DNA from: JAVEVH01 sp964430365
Lineage (GTDB): Bacteria > Patescibacteriota > Dojkabacteria > SC72
Length of the DNA stretch: 38,448 nucleotides
Assembly (NCBI GenBank): GCA_964430365.1
Contig: CAYSEU010000002.1
Coordinates: forward strand, 1-38,448
Direction: 5' to 3'
The notes beneath the pieces are model-generated. The model ran no database searches. It saw only the letters and a list, made by a program, of their open reading frames with translations, and was not told the DNA's origin. Position 1 is the first letter of the stretch, and the number at the start of each line of letters is the position of its first letter. Below, one piece after another: positions 24,848 to 34,031 of the stretch. Position numbers and translations under genes: made by a program.

Positions 24848-26294
24848 CCCTTTTTACAAGACTCTGCCCTTGGGGTGTATCTAACACCTTATACCCCTTC
24901 TCGTAAATTAAATCTCTTAATCTATCTGACTCATTAAAGTCCTTACTATCCCTAGCCTCTTGCCTCTGTTTAAGTAAATCATCTATTTCCTCTGTATTAC
25001 TATCCTCATCTGAAAAAGAGATGTTTTTTAAATCTAATCCTAATACCCTATCAAAATCATATATTGTAGAAAGGATATCTTCTTTAGGGTATTCTGACTT
25101 AAGAAGTTCATTTACTAGACCTAATACACCAGACATATTAAGATTGTTCTCCAGCTCTTTCTTAAACCTGTCTACATACTCTTGTATAACCTTACCCTCT
25201 TTATTACCTAACTCCTTAACTCGTCTTATTAATGCTAGTCTAGCATTCTTAGCCCCCTCTAAAGCCCCTATTGAAAAGCTTATCTTAGTTCTATAGTTGA
25301 TGGAAAGGAATAGATATCTTAAGTCTAGAGGATTAAAACCTAACTGCTCTATCTCAGGTAGAGTATTAGCCCCACCCCTACTCTTAGAAAGTTTCTCTTC
25401 ATCTTTATTTAATAACCATTCATTATGTACCCAATATTTAACAACAGGATGTTTGAATGCTCCAATATTTTGTGCTCTCTCATTAGTATGATGTACAGGA
25501 ATATGATCTATACCACCAGTGTGAATATCAAAATACTCACCTAATATCTTTGTTCCCATTGCAGAACACTCTATATGCCAACCAGGGAAACCATCTCCCC
25601 AAGGAGAAGACCAATTCATAATGTGATCTTTGTATTTACCTACTCTCTTCATCCAAAGTACAAAATCAGCAGGATTCTTTTTGTCCGAATCAACACCGAC
25701 CTCTTCTCTTACACCGACCTCCTTCTCACTTAAATCTTGTCCTGTGAATATTGTATAGTCCTCTAATTTGCTTACATCAAAATATACTGCTTGCTTAGTC
25801 TCATACGTATATCCATTCTCTTCCATCCTCTTAATCATATCAATCATATCTTTAATATATTCCGTTGCTCTACTCCACCCATATTTACTTACCTCTGTAT
25901 ATGTAACACCCTCTGGTATCTCTTTTCCATTAGGAGCAAGAATATTTAATTTCCTAAAATCATCTAAAACAGTATCAATATATTTATTTGCGATATCTAT
26001 TGGTTCTAACCCCTCCCTTTCTGCCTGCCTATCTATTTTATCATCACCAAAATCATCACCAAAATCATCTTGAGATGACATATGTCCCACATCAGTAATA
26101 TTCATTACCCTCTTTACATCATATCCTAGATACAGTAACGCTCTGTGTAATATATCCCAGTTTACATATGCCCTAAGATTTCCAACATGCATTCTGAAGT
26201 AGACTGTAGGACCACAGCTATATATTGAAATTTCCCCCTTCCTTTGAGGTATAATATCCACTACCCTCCTATCTAATGTTGAATACAGTTTCAT
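24840..26294 (-). CDS. cysS: Cysteinyl-tRNA synthetase
   Basis: This class I synthetase charges tRNA-Cys. The 484-residue protein has the zinc ligand Cys27 in YSCGPTVY, the HIGH-equivalent HVGN at 36-39, further zinc-site residues in WHIECSAM (239-246) and HHTNE (268-272), and the KMSKS-equivalent KLSKS at 301-305. The C-terminal helical part ends with LRDLIYEKGYKVLDTPQG, typical of the family. A short internal duplication reads DDFGDDFGDD at 76-85. AAAGGA sits six bases before the ATG. It lies 14 bases after recR, inside the replication-repair run. Confidence 0.96.
   Translation of the reverse strand: MKLYSTLDRRVVDIIPQRKGEISIYSCGPTVYFRMHVGNLRAYVNWDILHRALLYLGYDVKRVMNITDVGHMSSQDDFGDDFGDDKIDRQAEREGLEPIDIANKYIDTVLDDFRKLNILAPNGKEIPEGVTYTEVSKYGWSRATEYIKDMIDMIKRMEENGYTYETKQAVYFDVSKLEDYTIFTGQDLSEKEVGVREEVGVDSDKKNPADFVLWMKRVGKYKDHIMNWSSPWGDGFPGWHIECSAMGTKILGEYFDIHTGGIDHIPVHHTNERAQNIGAFKHPVVKYWVHNEWLLNKDEEKLSKSRGGANTLPEIEQLGFNPLDLRYLFLSINYRTKISFSIGALEGAKNARLALIRRVKELGNKEGKVIQEYVDRFKKELENNLNMSGVLGLVNELLKSEYPKEDILSTIYDFDRVLGLDLKNISFSDEDSNTEEIDDLLKQRQEARDSKDFNESDRLRDLIYEKGYKVLDTPQGQSLVKRDE
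26040..26069. repeat. 12-bp tandem repeat inside cysS
   Basis: The unit ATCATCACCAAA occurs twice in full and about half a third time. It encodes repeated Asp-Asp-Phe-Gly in a region where other cysteinyl-tRNA synthetases carry a variable charged loop. The frame is kept. Confidence 0.6.
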
Positions 26295-26308
26295 AATTAT
26301 TCCTTTAC

Positions 26309-26935
26309 TTAAATATCTCTTCTACCCTCTAATGCCCTCTTTAAAGTCAACCTATCTGCATACTCTAAGTCAGCACCTGTAGGTAATCCCATTGCTAATC
26401 TTGATATATGTATTTTACCCTCTTTAAGCAAAATACTAAAGATATCTTGTATATATGCAGCAGTAGCTTCTCCCTCTAAACTTGGATTAGTAGCTACAAT
26501 TAACTCTACCTTTTTCTCACTCTCCTTTACTACACTATTAACCCTCTCCTCTAACTCCTTAAATCTTAACTCTGAAGCAGTAATACCCTCAGCAGGTGAT
26601 ATTACACCACCAAGTACAAAGTACAACCCATTGTATATACCAGAGTTTTCAAACGCTACAACGTCTAGAGGTTCCTCTACGATACATATAGTGGAGTGAT
26701 CTCTTAAATGACTACTACAGATATTACATATCTCTTCATCAGTAACATTAAAACATGAAGTACAAAATTTGGTCTTCTCATCCATCTCAATTAAAGCTTG
26801 ACCTAGCTTAGTAGCATCTTTGTTTGGAGAACGTAAATAGTGGTAAGTCATTCTAGAAGAGGACTTAGGACCTACTCCTGGTAGTTTACTAAATTCATTA
26901 ATTACATTTTCTACAGATTTAGGAAGTACAGACAT
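26309..26935 (-). CDS. recR: Recombination protein RecR
   Basis: RecR works with RecO and RecF to load RecA at gaps. The 208 residues show the N-terminal helix-hairpin-helix (KLPGVGPKSSSRMTYH), the four-cysteine zinc finger CTSCFNVTDEEICNIC at about 57-72, and a Toprim domain beginning TICIVEEPLDVVAFE. A C-terminal LPTGADLEYADRLTLKRAL segment is typical. It starts directly after ybaB (one base between), in the conserved dnaX-ybaB-recR order. Confidence 0.95.
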   Translation of the reverse strand: MSVLPKSVENVINEFSKLPGVGPKSSSRMTYHYLRSPNKDATKLGQALIEMDEKTKFCTSCFNVTDEEICNICSSHLRDHSTICIVEEPLDVVAFENSGIYNGLYFVLGGVISPAEGITASELRFKELEERVNSVVKESEKKVELIVATNPSLEGEATAAYIQDIFSILLKEGKIHISRLAMGLPTGADLEYADRLTLKRALEGRRDI

Positions 26936-26936
26936 A

Positions 26937-27227
26937 CTAGCTAAACATACTCTTTATCTTGTCCAAGTCCATATCCTGTGCCATCTCCTTTTGTAAAGCC
27001 TTTTGGTAATCCTTAAATGCCTCTTTCACATCCTTTTTAAACCTATCCATCATACTAGCATCTAGTAGATTATCGTCTACCCATATATCTTCAAACTCCT
27101 GAGCACCATTCATAAATATTTTTAACATTCCATCTTTAGACTCACCAGATATTTTTTTCTCTCTTAATCTCTTCTGCATTTTTTTTGCTTCCATTTGCAT
27201 CTTTATTAACTCTTTAGGATTTAACAT
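26937..27227 (-). CDS. ybaB: Nucleoid-associated protein YbaB/EbfC
   Basis: Small YbaB/EbfC proteins form DNA-binding dimers shaped like tweezers. This one has 96 residues: a basic N-terminal helix rich in Lys and Gln/Met (QMEAKKMQKRLREKK), a central beta sheet with GMLKIFMNGAQEFEDIWVDD, and a C-terminal helix with AFKDYQKALQKEM. Length and order are normal. It lies between dnaX and recR, its most conserved neighbourhood. Confidence 0.92.
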   Translation of the reverse strand: MLNPKELIKMQMEAKKMQKRLREKKISGESKDGMLKIFMNGAQEFEDIWVDDNLLDASMMDRFKKDVKEAFKDYQKALQKEMAQDMDLDKIKSMFS

Positions 27228-27283
27228 TACATTGTTTAGAACAAATTAAATATATACTACTAGGATTATACATAATTACTATA

Positions 27284-28876
27284 TTACATACCAGCAAAGA
27301 TTGCTTCTACATCAGGGCTGACCTTTCTAGGAGCAAACGTTTTCTTCTTCTCTACCCCTATCTTCTCTCCTTTCTTCTTTTCGAATACAGGAATATTTTT
27401 CAATACTACATCTGCATTAGATTGTAATTTAGGCTTTACATTCTCATTAACAACACATCTAAGCCTACAGTGAGTACCTAATACATTAAAGATTACCCCC
27501 CCAATTAAATCTCTACTAACAGGAGTATCTATCTGATCCTTGTAGAATTTAAAAGGTACCTCTATACACAATATATTCTTTTCTATACTAATGGGTTTAG
27601 ATGCACCTAAAAATGCAAAAAGGTGTGTATTAAGAGGTTTAACTCCCTGAGCTACCCTCTCCCAATTCTTTTCTACATCAGAGATATCTAACTCTATTAC
27701 ATCGCTATTAACCACCTCTACACTTTCACTCTTACCCTCTACAATCGTTGTACTTTTTCTTACTACTTTTTTTTCTGCAACAGGCTGTGTATCCTTTTTG
27801 TCTACGATTCCTTCTTTTGAGTACATTGGTATTAACATCTGTAATATTAATATCTGGTTTGTACTGTTTTTTAAATCCCTCTCCACATTAAGAAAATCTT
27901 TAATTAAGGAGAGTATCTCTCTTAATTGTAAACCCTTAGCAAAGGTATACTCTCCTACCTCTTTACCAGAAATCTTACCCACTAATACCTCACGCAATAC
28001 CTCTAGAGTAAAATTAGTAAACTGCACTAAGTTAGTACCCTTACTCTCTAGCTCCTTAATACACTCTAAAGATTTTTTAGAATCACCCTTTAAAAGAGAC
28101 GATATGAAATCATTAACCATATATACCTCAGGAATACCTAACACAGCTCTTACCTCATCCTCTGTAATCTTTTTAGCATCTTCACTCCTCAATTGGCTAT
28201 TAACTACAACATCTAGTAATGAAAGAGCATCCCTATAGCTACCTCTAGCATTTCTCACAATTATATCTAGCCCTTTACCCTCTACTTTTAACTTCTCCTT
28301 AGAAAGGATATTCTCTAATGTAATTCTAATCTCTTCCTCTGTACCCAACCTAAAATCATACCTTTGACATCTAGAAAGAATCGTAGCAGGTAACTTATGT
28401 ACATCAGTAGTAGCAAGTATGAATATTACATGCTCTGGAGGCTCCTCTAGAGTCTTTAAAAGAGCATTAAATGCCTCTGTGGTTAACATATGCACCTCAT
28501 CAATTACATATATCTTAAATCTCCCCTTACTAGGTACAAACTCTATCCTCTCCTTTAACTCTCTAATCTGATCTATCCCCCTATTAGATGCTGCATCTAT
28601 CTCAATCATATCCATAAAGTTACCATTAGAAATAGATTGACATATCTCACACTTGTTACATGGATTACCGTCTTTTTTAGGATTAAGACAATTAACAGCC
28701 TTAGAAAGTATCCTAGCAGTACTTGTTTTACCAGTACCCCTAGAACCAACAAAGAGAAAAGCATGAGAGAGCTGATTACTCTTAATCGCGTTTTTCAAAA
28801 GCTTTGTAATATGATCTTGTCCAACAAGTTCATCAAAGTTTTGTGCTCGATATTTTCTATACAGTACAGTGGACAT
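27284..28876 (-). CDS. dnaX: DNA polymerase III subunit gamma/tau
   Basis: DnaX is the ATPase of the clamp loader. I take the ATG at 28876 (MSTVLYRKYRAQNF), which matches the usual family N-terminus, giving 530 residues; an ATG nine bases upstream also exists. From it, the Walker A is VGSRGTGKTS near 43-52, a zinc module CLNPKKDGNPCNKCEIC is at 63-79, Walker B IDEVHML near 125-131, and the arginine-finger region SRCQRYDF near 168-175. Domain III ends near 358. A run of eight A follows at codons 368-370. Slippage there, in either direction, leads to an early stop and would give a short gamma-like form. The C-terminal tau region is divergent. The downstream neighbours are ybaB and recR. Confidence 0.95.
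   Translation of the reverse strand: MSTVLYRKYRAQNFDELVGQDHITKLLKNAIKSNQLSHAFLFVGSRGTGKTSTARILSKAVNCLNPKKDGNPCNKCEICQSISNGNFMDMIEIDAASNRGIDQIRELKERIEFVPSKGRFKIYVIDEVHMLTTEAFNALLKTLEEPPEHVIFILATTDVHKLPATILSRCQRYDFRLGTEEEIRITLENILSKEKLKVEGKGLDIIVRNARGSYRDALSLLDVVVNSQLRSEDAKKITEDEVRAVLGIPEVYMVNDFISSLLKGDSKKSLECIKELESKGTNLVQFTNFTLEVLREVLVGKISGKEVGEYTFAKGLQLREILSLIKDFLNVERDLKNSTNQILILQMLIPMYSKEGIVDKKDTQPVAEKKVVRKSTTIVEGKSESVEVVNSDVIELDISDVEKNWERVAQGVKPLNTHLFAFLGASKPISIEKNILCIEVPFKFYKDQIDTPVSRDLIGGVIFNVLGTHCRLRCVVNENVKPKLQSNADVVLKNIPVFEKKKGEKIGVEKKKTFAPRKVSPDVEAIFAGM
27767..27774 (-). promoter_or_regulatory. Candidate slippage site in dnaX
   Basis: The minus strand reads GCAG, eight A, GTAGTAAG. 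In frame this is GAA AAA AAA GTA, containing the slippery heptamer A AAA AAA. After a -1 shift (or one added A) the frame stops at TAA after 11 codons. After loss of one A, or gain of two, TAG follows at once. A weak TACAA-CGA-TTGTA hairpin lies about 12 bases downstream. Confidence 0.5.
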
Positions 28877-28934
28877 GATGTACATATTAAACTACAAAGA
28901 GAGTAGTAACAAGTAAAAAATATTTACACACCTA

Positions 28935-31329
28935 CTAACCATTAATATCACTACTTTTTAAACCCTCAACAGCCTCAGACAAAAGACGTGTATACAATCC
29001 GTAACCAATTGAGTTAATTGCACCACTCTGTTTCTTACCTAAAATATCTCCTGCTCCTCTAATTTCTAAATCTCTATTAGAGAGTACAAAGCCAGATCCT
29101 AATGCCTCTGATTCTCTCAATGCTTCTAATCTTAGAGTCGCATCTCCCTTTAATTCGTCATACAGAAAACACGCATATGCTTGCTTTTCTCCTCTACCTA
29201 CCCTACCTCTAATCTGATACATTTGAGAAAGACCCAACCTATTTACATCATCCACTATTAAGGTATTCGCATTAGAAATATCTAAACCATTCTCAATTAT
29301 CGTTGTACAAAGTAGTACATCTATATCATGGTTAACAAACCTCTCCATTACCTCAATCAACCTATTACCACTCAACCTACCATGAGCTACCTCTATACGT
29401 ATATCAGGAAGCAACTCTCTCAACTTCTCCTCTAAACCATATATACTCTCTACACGGTTATGTAGGTAATATACCTGCCCATCTCTTTTTAACTCACGCA
29501 ATATATACTCTCTTACTTTCTCAAAACTAAACTTACTGAACTCATTTTTAATCTCTCTTCTACCTAAAGGGGGGATAGCGAGAACGGAGATATCTCTTAC
29601 TCCCATTAATGAGAGATTTAGAGTCCTAGGGATAGGGGTTGCAGTCATAGAGAGGACATGTGTATCTACTCTACTACCCTTAAGTTTCTCCTTCTGCTTT
29701 ACACCAAACTTCTGCTCTTCATCTACTACAAGTAATCCTAAATTCTTAAACTTAATACCCTGAGAAAGTATTGCATGAGTACCAATCAATATATCAATCT
29801 TACCCACATTTACATCCCTAGTAATTATCTCTTTCTCTTTACCTGTTTGTAACCTTGATATTAAGGATATATTGAATGGGTATTTCTTAAACCTTTCCTT
29901 AAAAACTCTTAAATGCTGATTAGCTAATACTGTTGTAGGAGCAAGAACAGCTACCTGCATACCACTATTTACTACCCCAAAGGTAGCTCTCATAGCGATT
30001 TCTGTTTTACCAAAACCAACATCTCCCACCAGTAACCTATCCATTGGTACATCCTTTTGTAAATCCTCCGATATCTTCTTACTAGCAATATATTGATCTT
30101 CTGTATCTGTATATTCGAAATCATTTACGAATTCCCAATATTCATCCGACTCTTTCTCATTAGAAATTACCATCTTAGACTTGGATATCTCTCTAAGTGC
30201 ATATATCTGAAGTAACTCCTTAGCAATATTTTCTACATCCTCCTTAGCCTTACTAGATACCCTCTTCCATACTCCACTATTTAATCCTGTAAGTATAGGC
30301 TGTGCCTTACCACTACCAATGTATTTCATAACCTTTTCAGAGGAATACAATGGTACATACAACCTATCATTTCCTGCATACCCTATCTCAATATATTGAG
30401 TACCTTCTTTTTCAATTAATCCTAGAAATTTTCCAATACCNNNNNNNNNNATGATCCTCATGTACAACAAAATCCCCCACTAAGATTTTTTTTAGTAACT
30501 CAACCGAAGAAGGATCAATATCTTTACCCAATTCTTTGTGACTAAGTAAGACTTCACCCAATACTTCGGAGTCTGTTAATACTAGTACCTTACCGCTCTC
30601 ATACAAAAGCCCCTTTCTAATGCTACCTTCCACACTATCATTAATCTCATACACTCTATCTATATACCCACTTAAACTACTCTTACTCTCATACTTAAAA
30701 AGATCGTTAGTAAGATACCAGATTTCATATCCTCTACCCTTGTAGTCATCTAAAATATTAATACTAGATTTAGTTAAAGAAGTTAGAGAGAAATATGGTA
30801 AAGATCTAATACCAATATCAACCACATCCTCTTCCAAAAAGATATTGGGAACACACTCTATAACTAAGACCCCACTACTCCCTTCATTACCAATAACTAA
30901 CTCCTCATCCTTAGAAAATATTCTTACACTTAAAACAGTATCTAACCTCTTCCTACTATCAGGTTCTAATACCTCTATACTCTCTACTTCATCTCCAAGT
31001 AGCGTAATCCTATAAATATATTTAGAACTGTATGGCCATATTAATATATTCTCTCCTAAAATTGAATATTCTCCACTACTCCATACTCTCTCTACATTAG
31101 AATATTCTAAATCTAGTAGAATATCTTTTTTAAAAGTATCACCAATATTAATTACCTTAAAAGCAGGATTAACATCCCTTTTAGGAACTAAACATATACC
31201 TTTATCTAATTTCCTTCCTAATATCTCTGCTACAAACTCCTTGTATTCATTACCTACAGTAATTGTAGAATACCTATCCAATTGCGTATATTTAAATATA
31301 TTAAGGAAATCTTTTGTAAAATTTTTCAT
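28935..31329 (-). CDS. mfd: Transcription-repair coupling factor Mfd, short form, split by an assembly gap
   Basis: Mfd removes stalled RNA polymerase from damaged DNA and recruits repair. The gene is interrupted by ten Ns at 30441-30450, which break the frame. The 5' part ends VGDFVVHEDH and the 3' part begins GIGKFLGL. Together these read as the canonical polymerase-interacting domain with nothing missing. The helicase has LLVGDVGFGKTE (Walker A), DEEQKFGVKQKEK (motif II) and QIRGRVGRG (motif VI). The total is about 795 residues against 1,148 in E. coli. The N-terminal UvrB-like region is reduced to roughly 300 residues. The protein stops right after the helicase (LYTRLLSEAVEGL), without the autoinhibitory D7 domain. 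Start: a GTG at 31335 lies too close to the -10 box, so I prefer the ATG at 31329. Confidence 0.9.
30441..30450. other. Assembly gap of ten Ns inside mfd
   Basis: Ten undetermined bases, probably a scaffold join. The codons on both sides give HEDH and GIG, which are adjacent in Mfd homologues. The true number of missing bases is therefore probably zero or a small multiple of three; ten would shift the frame. Confidence 0.9.
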
Positions 31330-31339
31330 AGACACGCCA

Positions 31340-31348
31340 ATTTTAGCA
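31340..31348 (-). promoter_or_regulatory. Extended -10 promoter of the mfd-dnaX-recR-cysS run
   Basis: The minus strand reads TGCTAAAAT (TGN plus five of six -10 bases), ending ten bases before the mfd ATG at 31329. Transcription would start only a few bases before the ATG, so the message is leaderless or nearly so. Confidence 0.45.
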
Positions 31349-31390
31349 AGTAAGTGTATAATTAGAAAGATTAATTAAGAAATATATACA

Positions 31391-32611
31391 ATGTATTTAG
31401 CACACGGACCAATATCATACATACTGAATGAAAGTATTCAGAAAGAGAATATCTCTAAACTAAATAAACAGGAACATATATTAGTAATGATACTAAGTAT
31501 ACTGTTTGGAATACTCCCTGATATTGATTTAGCTATACTTAGTATGACTAATATCCCCTCATTTCAACATCACTCAGTATTTACTCACTCTGCAATATTT
31601 TACATATCAATATGGTTAATACTACATATATTGGTAAAAGTGTTAAAAAAGGTATTAAACAAAGAAAGTAGAAAAGTACTTAGAGATGAACTCTTAAATA
31701 TCATACTTTGGTCATTTCTAATTGGTACTCTTTCCCATTTTGCTGCAGATATACTCTTCTCATATTCACTTACCCTATTCCCCATTCAACAACAGATTAC
31801 AATATTAGGAAATATATTTAAGTTTAATTACTTCACTAGCTATATATTTACCCATGCCTTTGCAACAGAAATGCTCTTTTTGGGCATATTCCTTCTTCTA
31901 ATATTTAAGAAATATTTAAAAGAGATTAACCCTCTTAAATATATACTTTACTTTTTCATATCCCTCTCCTTTGTATATATGATATTTACAATGTATATGA
32001 ACCTAAATACATACAATAATGCATACCATTTTGTAGATGGCAAAAGAAACGAAGATATTGATTTTGATGGTGTACAGGATAGGGGCGATGTAGATACAGA
32101 TAACGATGGAGTTAAGAATATATATGAATTAGATAGGGAGGAAGGCATTGAATTTGTTAAGAACATTTCTACTGGTAAATACCTAGTGACCAATTCTATT
32201 GATACTTGGGGAAGGATTAAATACAATTTCGGAGCATTAGGTTCTTACCGATTAATATCACAAACTTACTTTGAACAAAACTTACCACTAGAACCTGTAC
32301 TAAGAGAGTATTACAGAACTAAATATACACCTCAAACATATACACTCTCTCTTAATTATCCTGACTTACTGTATGAATATTTAAATGAATATGGTGTACA
32401 TACTACATATGATAAGGGGCTATATATTGGAGATATCTTTTTTGTAATGGAAGTAGAAAAAGTTATGAATATGGGAATAGTGGTAGGTGAAGATACCTTC
32501 GGTATTGTACTACCAGATGATACAAAATTAGTAACACACAATTTGGAAGAAATATTAGAACATTACAAAGCGACAGAGATTAAAGTTCTAAGTGTTTTAC
32601 AAGAAGAGTAG
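31391..32611 (+). CDS. YdjM-like membrane metal-dependent hydrolase with calcium-type loops and extra C-terminal domain
   Basis: The first 205 residues look like the YdjM/DUF457 family of membrane proteins with a putative metal site: His5, Asp44 and Asp46 in LPDIDL, His60/His61 and His66, and His116/Asp120 in SHFAADI. About five transmembrane helices are present. Residues 222-246 hold two Asp-rich loops (DIDFDGVQDRGD, DVDTDNDGVKN) of the thrombospondin type 3/EF-hand calcium-binding kind. The last 155 residues form a separate soluble domain with GDIFFVMEVEK and MGIVVGEDTFG. This vaguely recalls NlpC/P60-like or DUF1287-like folds, but has no evident catalytic cysteine. TATAAT occurs at 31357-31362. 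It overlaps convergent pth by 32 bases. Activity unknown. Confidence 0.82.
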   Translation: MYLAHGPISYILNESIQKENISKLNKQEHILVMILSILFGILPDIDLAILSMTNIPSFQHHSVFTHSAIFYISIWLILHILVKVLKKVLNKESRKVLRDELLNIILWSFLIGTLSHFAADILFSYSLTLFPIQQQITILGNIFKFNYFTSYIFTHAFATEMLFLGIFLLLIFKKYLKEINPLKYILYFFISLSFVYMIFTMYMNLNTYNNAYHFVDGKRNEDIDFDGVQDRGDVDTDNDGVKNIYELDREEGIEFVKNISTGKYLVTNSIDTWGRIKYNFGALGSYRLISQTYFEQNLPLEPVLREYYRTKYTPQTYTLSLNYPDLLYEYLNEYGVHTTYDKGLYIGDIFFVMEVEKVMNMGIVVGEDTFGIVLPDDTKLVTHNLEEILEHYKATEIKVLSVLQEE

Positions 32612-33137
32612 ATATACTTTCTTTAATACTCATATTTAACATAGCTAACTCCTTTTTAGAGTAAGGTATTAATACATATGCATCCCCTGGTATTAATCTC
32701 TCTCCCCTATTTTCAATCCCTATCCTTACTCTTAAAAACTCCTTACTCTTTACTACACTCTCTACACTAAGTACCCCTCTATGACCCTTAGGGGACTTCC
32801 CAAGGTGTATTTTGAACATACCCAATGGTATATCTAAATCATCATGCACTAAGATATATTCACTCTCAGGATACTTTCTTAAAAGTAACTGTACTCCACT
32901 TCCGGAATTATTCATATATGTAAGAGGCTTTTGTAATATCCCTATTAACTCTCCATCCTTTTTAATCTTACATATCTCAGAAAGGAACATTTTCTTCTCA
33001 TCTATCCATTCTGAAACATCCAAATTTGTTTCTTTAAGAAGGTACTCTCTAAAAGAATCTAAAAACATATATCCAGCATTATGAGGAGTTAACTCATACT
33101 CTTTCCCTGGATTGCCTAACCCTGTTAAGATGAACAT
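32580..33137 (-). CDS. pth: Peptidyl-tRNA hydrolase
   Basis: Pth releases peptides from prematurely dropped peptidyl-tRNA. The 185-residue protein has GLGNPGKEYELTPHNAGYMF, carrying the catalytic histidine (His19) and substrate-binding asparagine. It also has PLTYMNNSG near 68-76, the catalytic-site aspartate in LVHDDLDIPLG, and GHRGVLSVES near 118. Length and motifs are normal. The start overlaps the ybeY end by 13 bases, so they are translationally coupled, and the 3' end overlaps the opposite gene by 32 bases. Confidence 0.95.
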   Translation of the reverse strand: MFILTGLGNPGKEYELTPHNAGYMFLDSFREYLLKETNLDVSEWIDEKKMFLSEICKIKKDGELIGILQKPLTYMNNSGSGVQLLLRKYPESEYILVHDDLDIPLGMFKIHLGKSPKGHRGVLSVESVVKSKEFLRVRIGIENRGERLIPGDAYVLIPYSKKELAMLNMSIKESISTLLVKHLEL

Positions 33138-33559
33138 ATCTTTTTGTATTTCAAAAGTAATTCTTCCTGTACAACAAACATATCCTCATAAGGAGAATCG
33201 TTTAAACTCTCCGTATGATCATATCCTAGTATATGAAGAGTTCCATGTATTATCAATCTTAATATCTCTTCTTCAAACTCATCTCCCTGAAAAGAGGTAT
33301 ATACATACTCTGGACATATATATATTTCCCCACTCTTTTTGGAGATATTGAAAGACAAAACATCTGTAGGAGCATCTATATCTCTATACTCTTTATTCAA
33401 ATCTTGTATATATTGGGAATTTACAAAAACAATATTAATATCTTCCAAGTTACTATCTTCGAAAAGCGTTCTAAAACCCTTCGTAATATCCTCAAAAGAT
33501 ATATTGAATGTAGACTCTATTTGGGAAACTATCTCTCTATTTAATATCTCTATTTGCAT
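33125..33559 (-). CDS. ybeY: Endoribonuclease YbeY
   Basis: YbeY is a zinc-dependent RNase linked to rRNA maturation and ribosome quality control. The 144-residue protein has the metal motif HGTLHILGYDH (H-x3-H-x5-H) near residues 109-119 and the preceding strand of the family, TDVLSFNI near 79-86. Length is normal. It sits in a compact rpsU-yqeY-ybeY-pth unit, all genes tied to translation. Confidence 0.94.
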   Translation of the reverse strand: MQIEILNREIVSQIESTFNISFEDITKGFRTLFEDSNLEDINIVFVNSQYIQDLNKEYRDIDAPTDVLSFNISKKSGEIYICPEYVYTSFQGDEFEEEILRLIIHGTLHILGYDHTESLNDSPYEDMFVVQEELLLKYKKICSS

Positions 33560-33568
33560 TCTTTTACT

Positions 33569-34012
33569 TTAAGAAAGTAAACCCTGAACAATATTTCTTA
33601 CAGTATTACCATCAGCCATATCTCCTAACTCCTTCATACTCTTACCCATTACTAAACCCATTTCTCTCATACTACTTGCTCCACTCTCTGTTATTACTTT
33701 TTTTACAACCTTAGTAATATCTTCTTCACTCATTAAATCAGGGAGATATCTTTCTAATACTTTTAATTGCTCTTTCTCTTTAGATATTAGATCCTCTCTA
33801 TTCATTTTAGTAAAACCTTCTATCGAGTCCTCTACTCTCTTTTTCTGTTTTCTTAATACCCTTATTACCTGTTCATCTGTAAGAGATTCTCCTAATACAA
33901 TCTCTTCATTCTTAATATCAGCAAGTACCATCTTTAAAATATCGGAGCATTTAGTATCACCTATCTTAGAGGCTTCAAACATATCTTTTCGTATATCTTG
34001 GGTAAGTGACAT
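33569..34012 (-). CDS. YqeY/GatB-like domain protein
   Basis: YqeY proteins resemble the C-terminal tRNA-binding tail of GatB and are commonly encoded next to rpsU. The 147 residues show the family pattern: the N-terminal helix LTQDIRKDMFEASKIGD, the middle LRKQKKRVEDSIEGF, a glutamate-rich linker with QLKVLERYLPDLMSEEDI, and the end MGLVMGKSMKELGDMADGNTVRNIV. The exact role is unclear even in model bacteria, though tRNA-dependent amidation is often suggested. Confidence 0.92.
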   Translation of the reverse strand: MSLTQDIRKDMFEASKIGDTKCSDILKMVLADIKNEEIVLGESLTDEQVIRVLRKQKKRVEDSIEGFTKMNREDLISKEKEQLKVLERYLPDLMSEEDITKVVKKVITESGASSMREMGLVMGKSMKELGDMADGNTVRNIVQGLLS

Positions 34013-34031
34013 GTAAATTACGTCTTAAAAT

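Noticed and set aside
28886..28934. Short hairpin between mfd and dnaX as a terminator
   Set aside because: The stem (ACTAC/GTAGT) is weak, is not followed by a proper T run and lies just before the dnaX start.
30412..30470. Two separate genes at the mfd gap
   Set aside because: The halves form one Mfd protein with contiguous signature residues. The split comes from the Ns.
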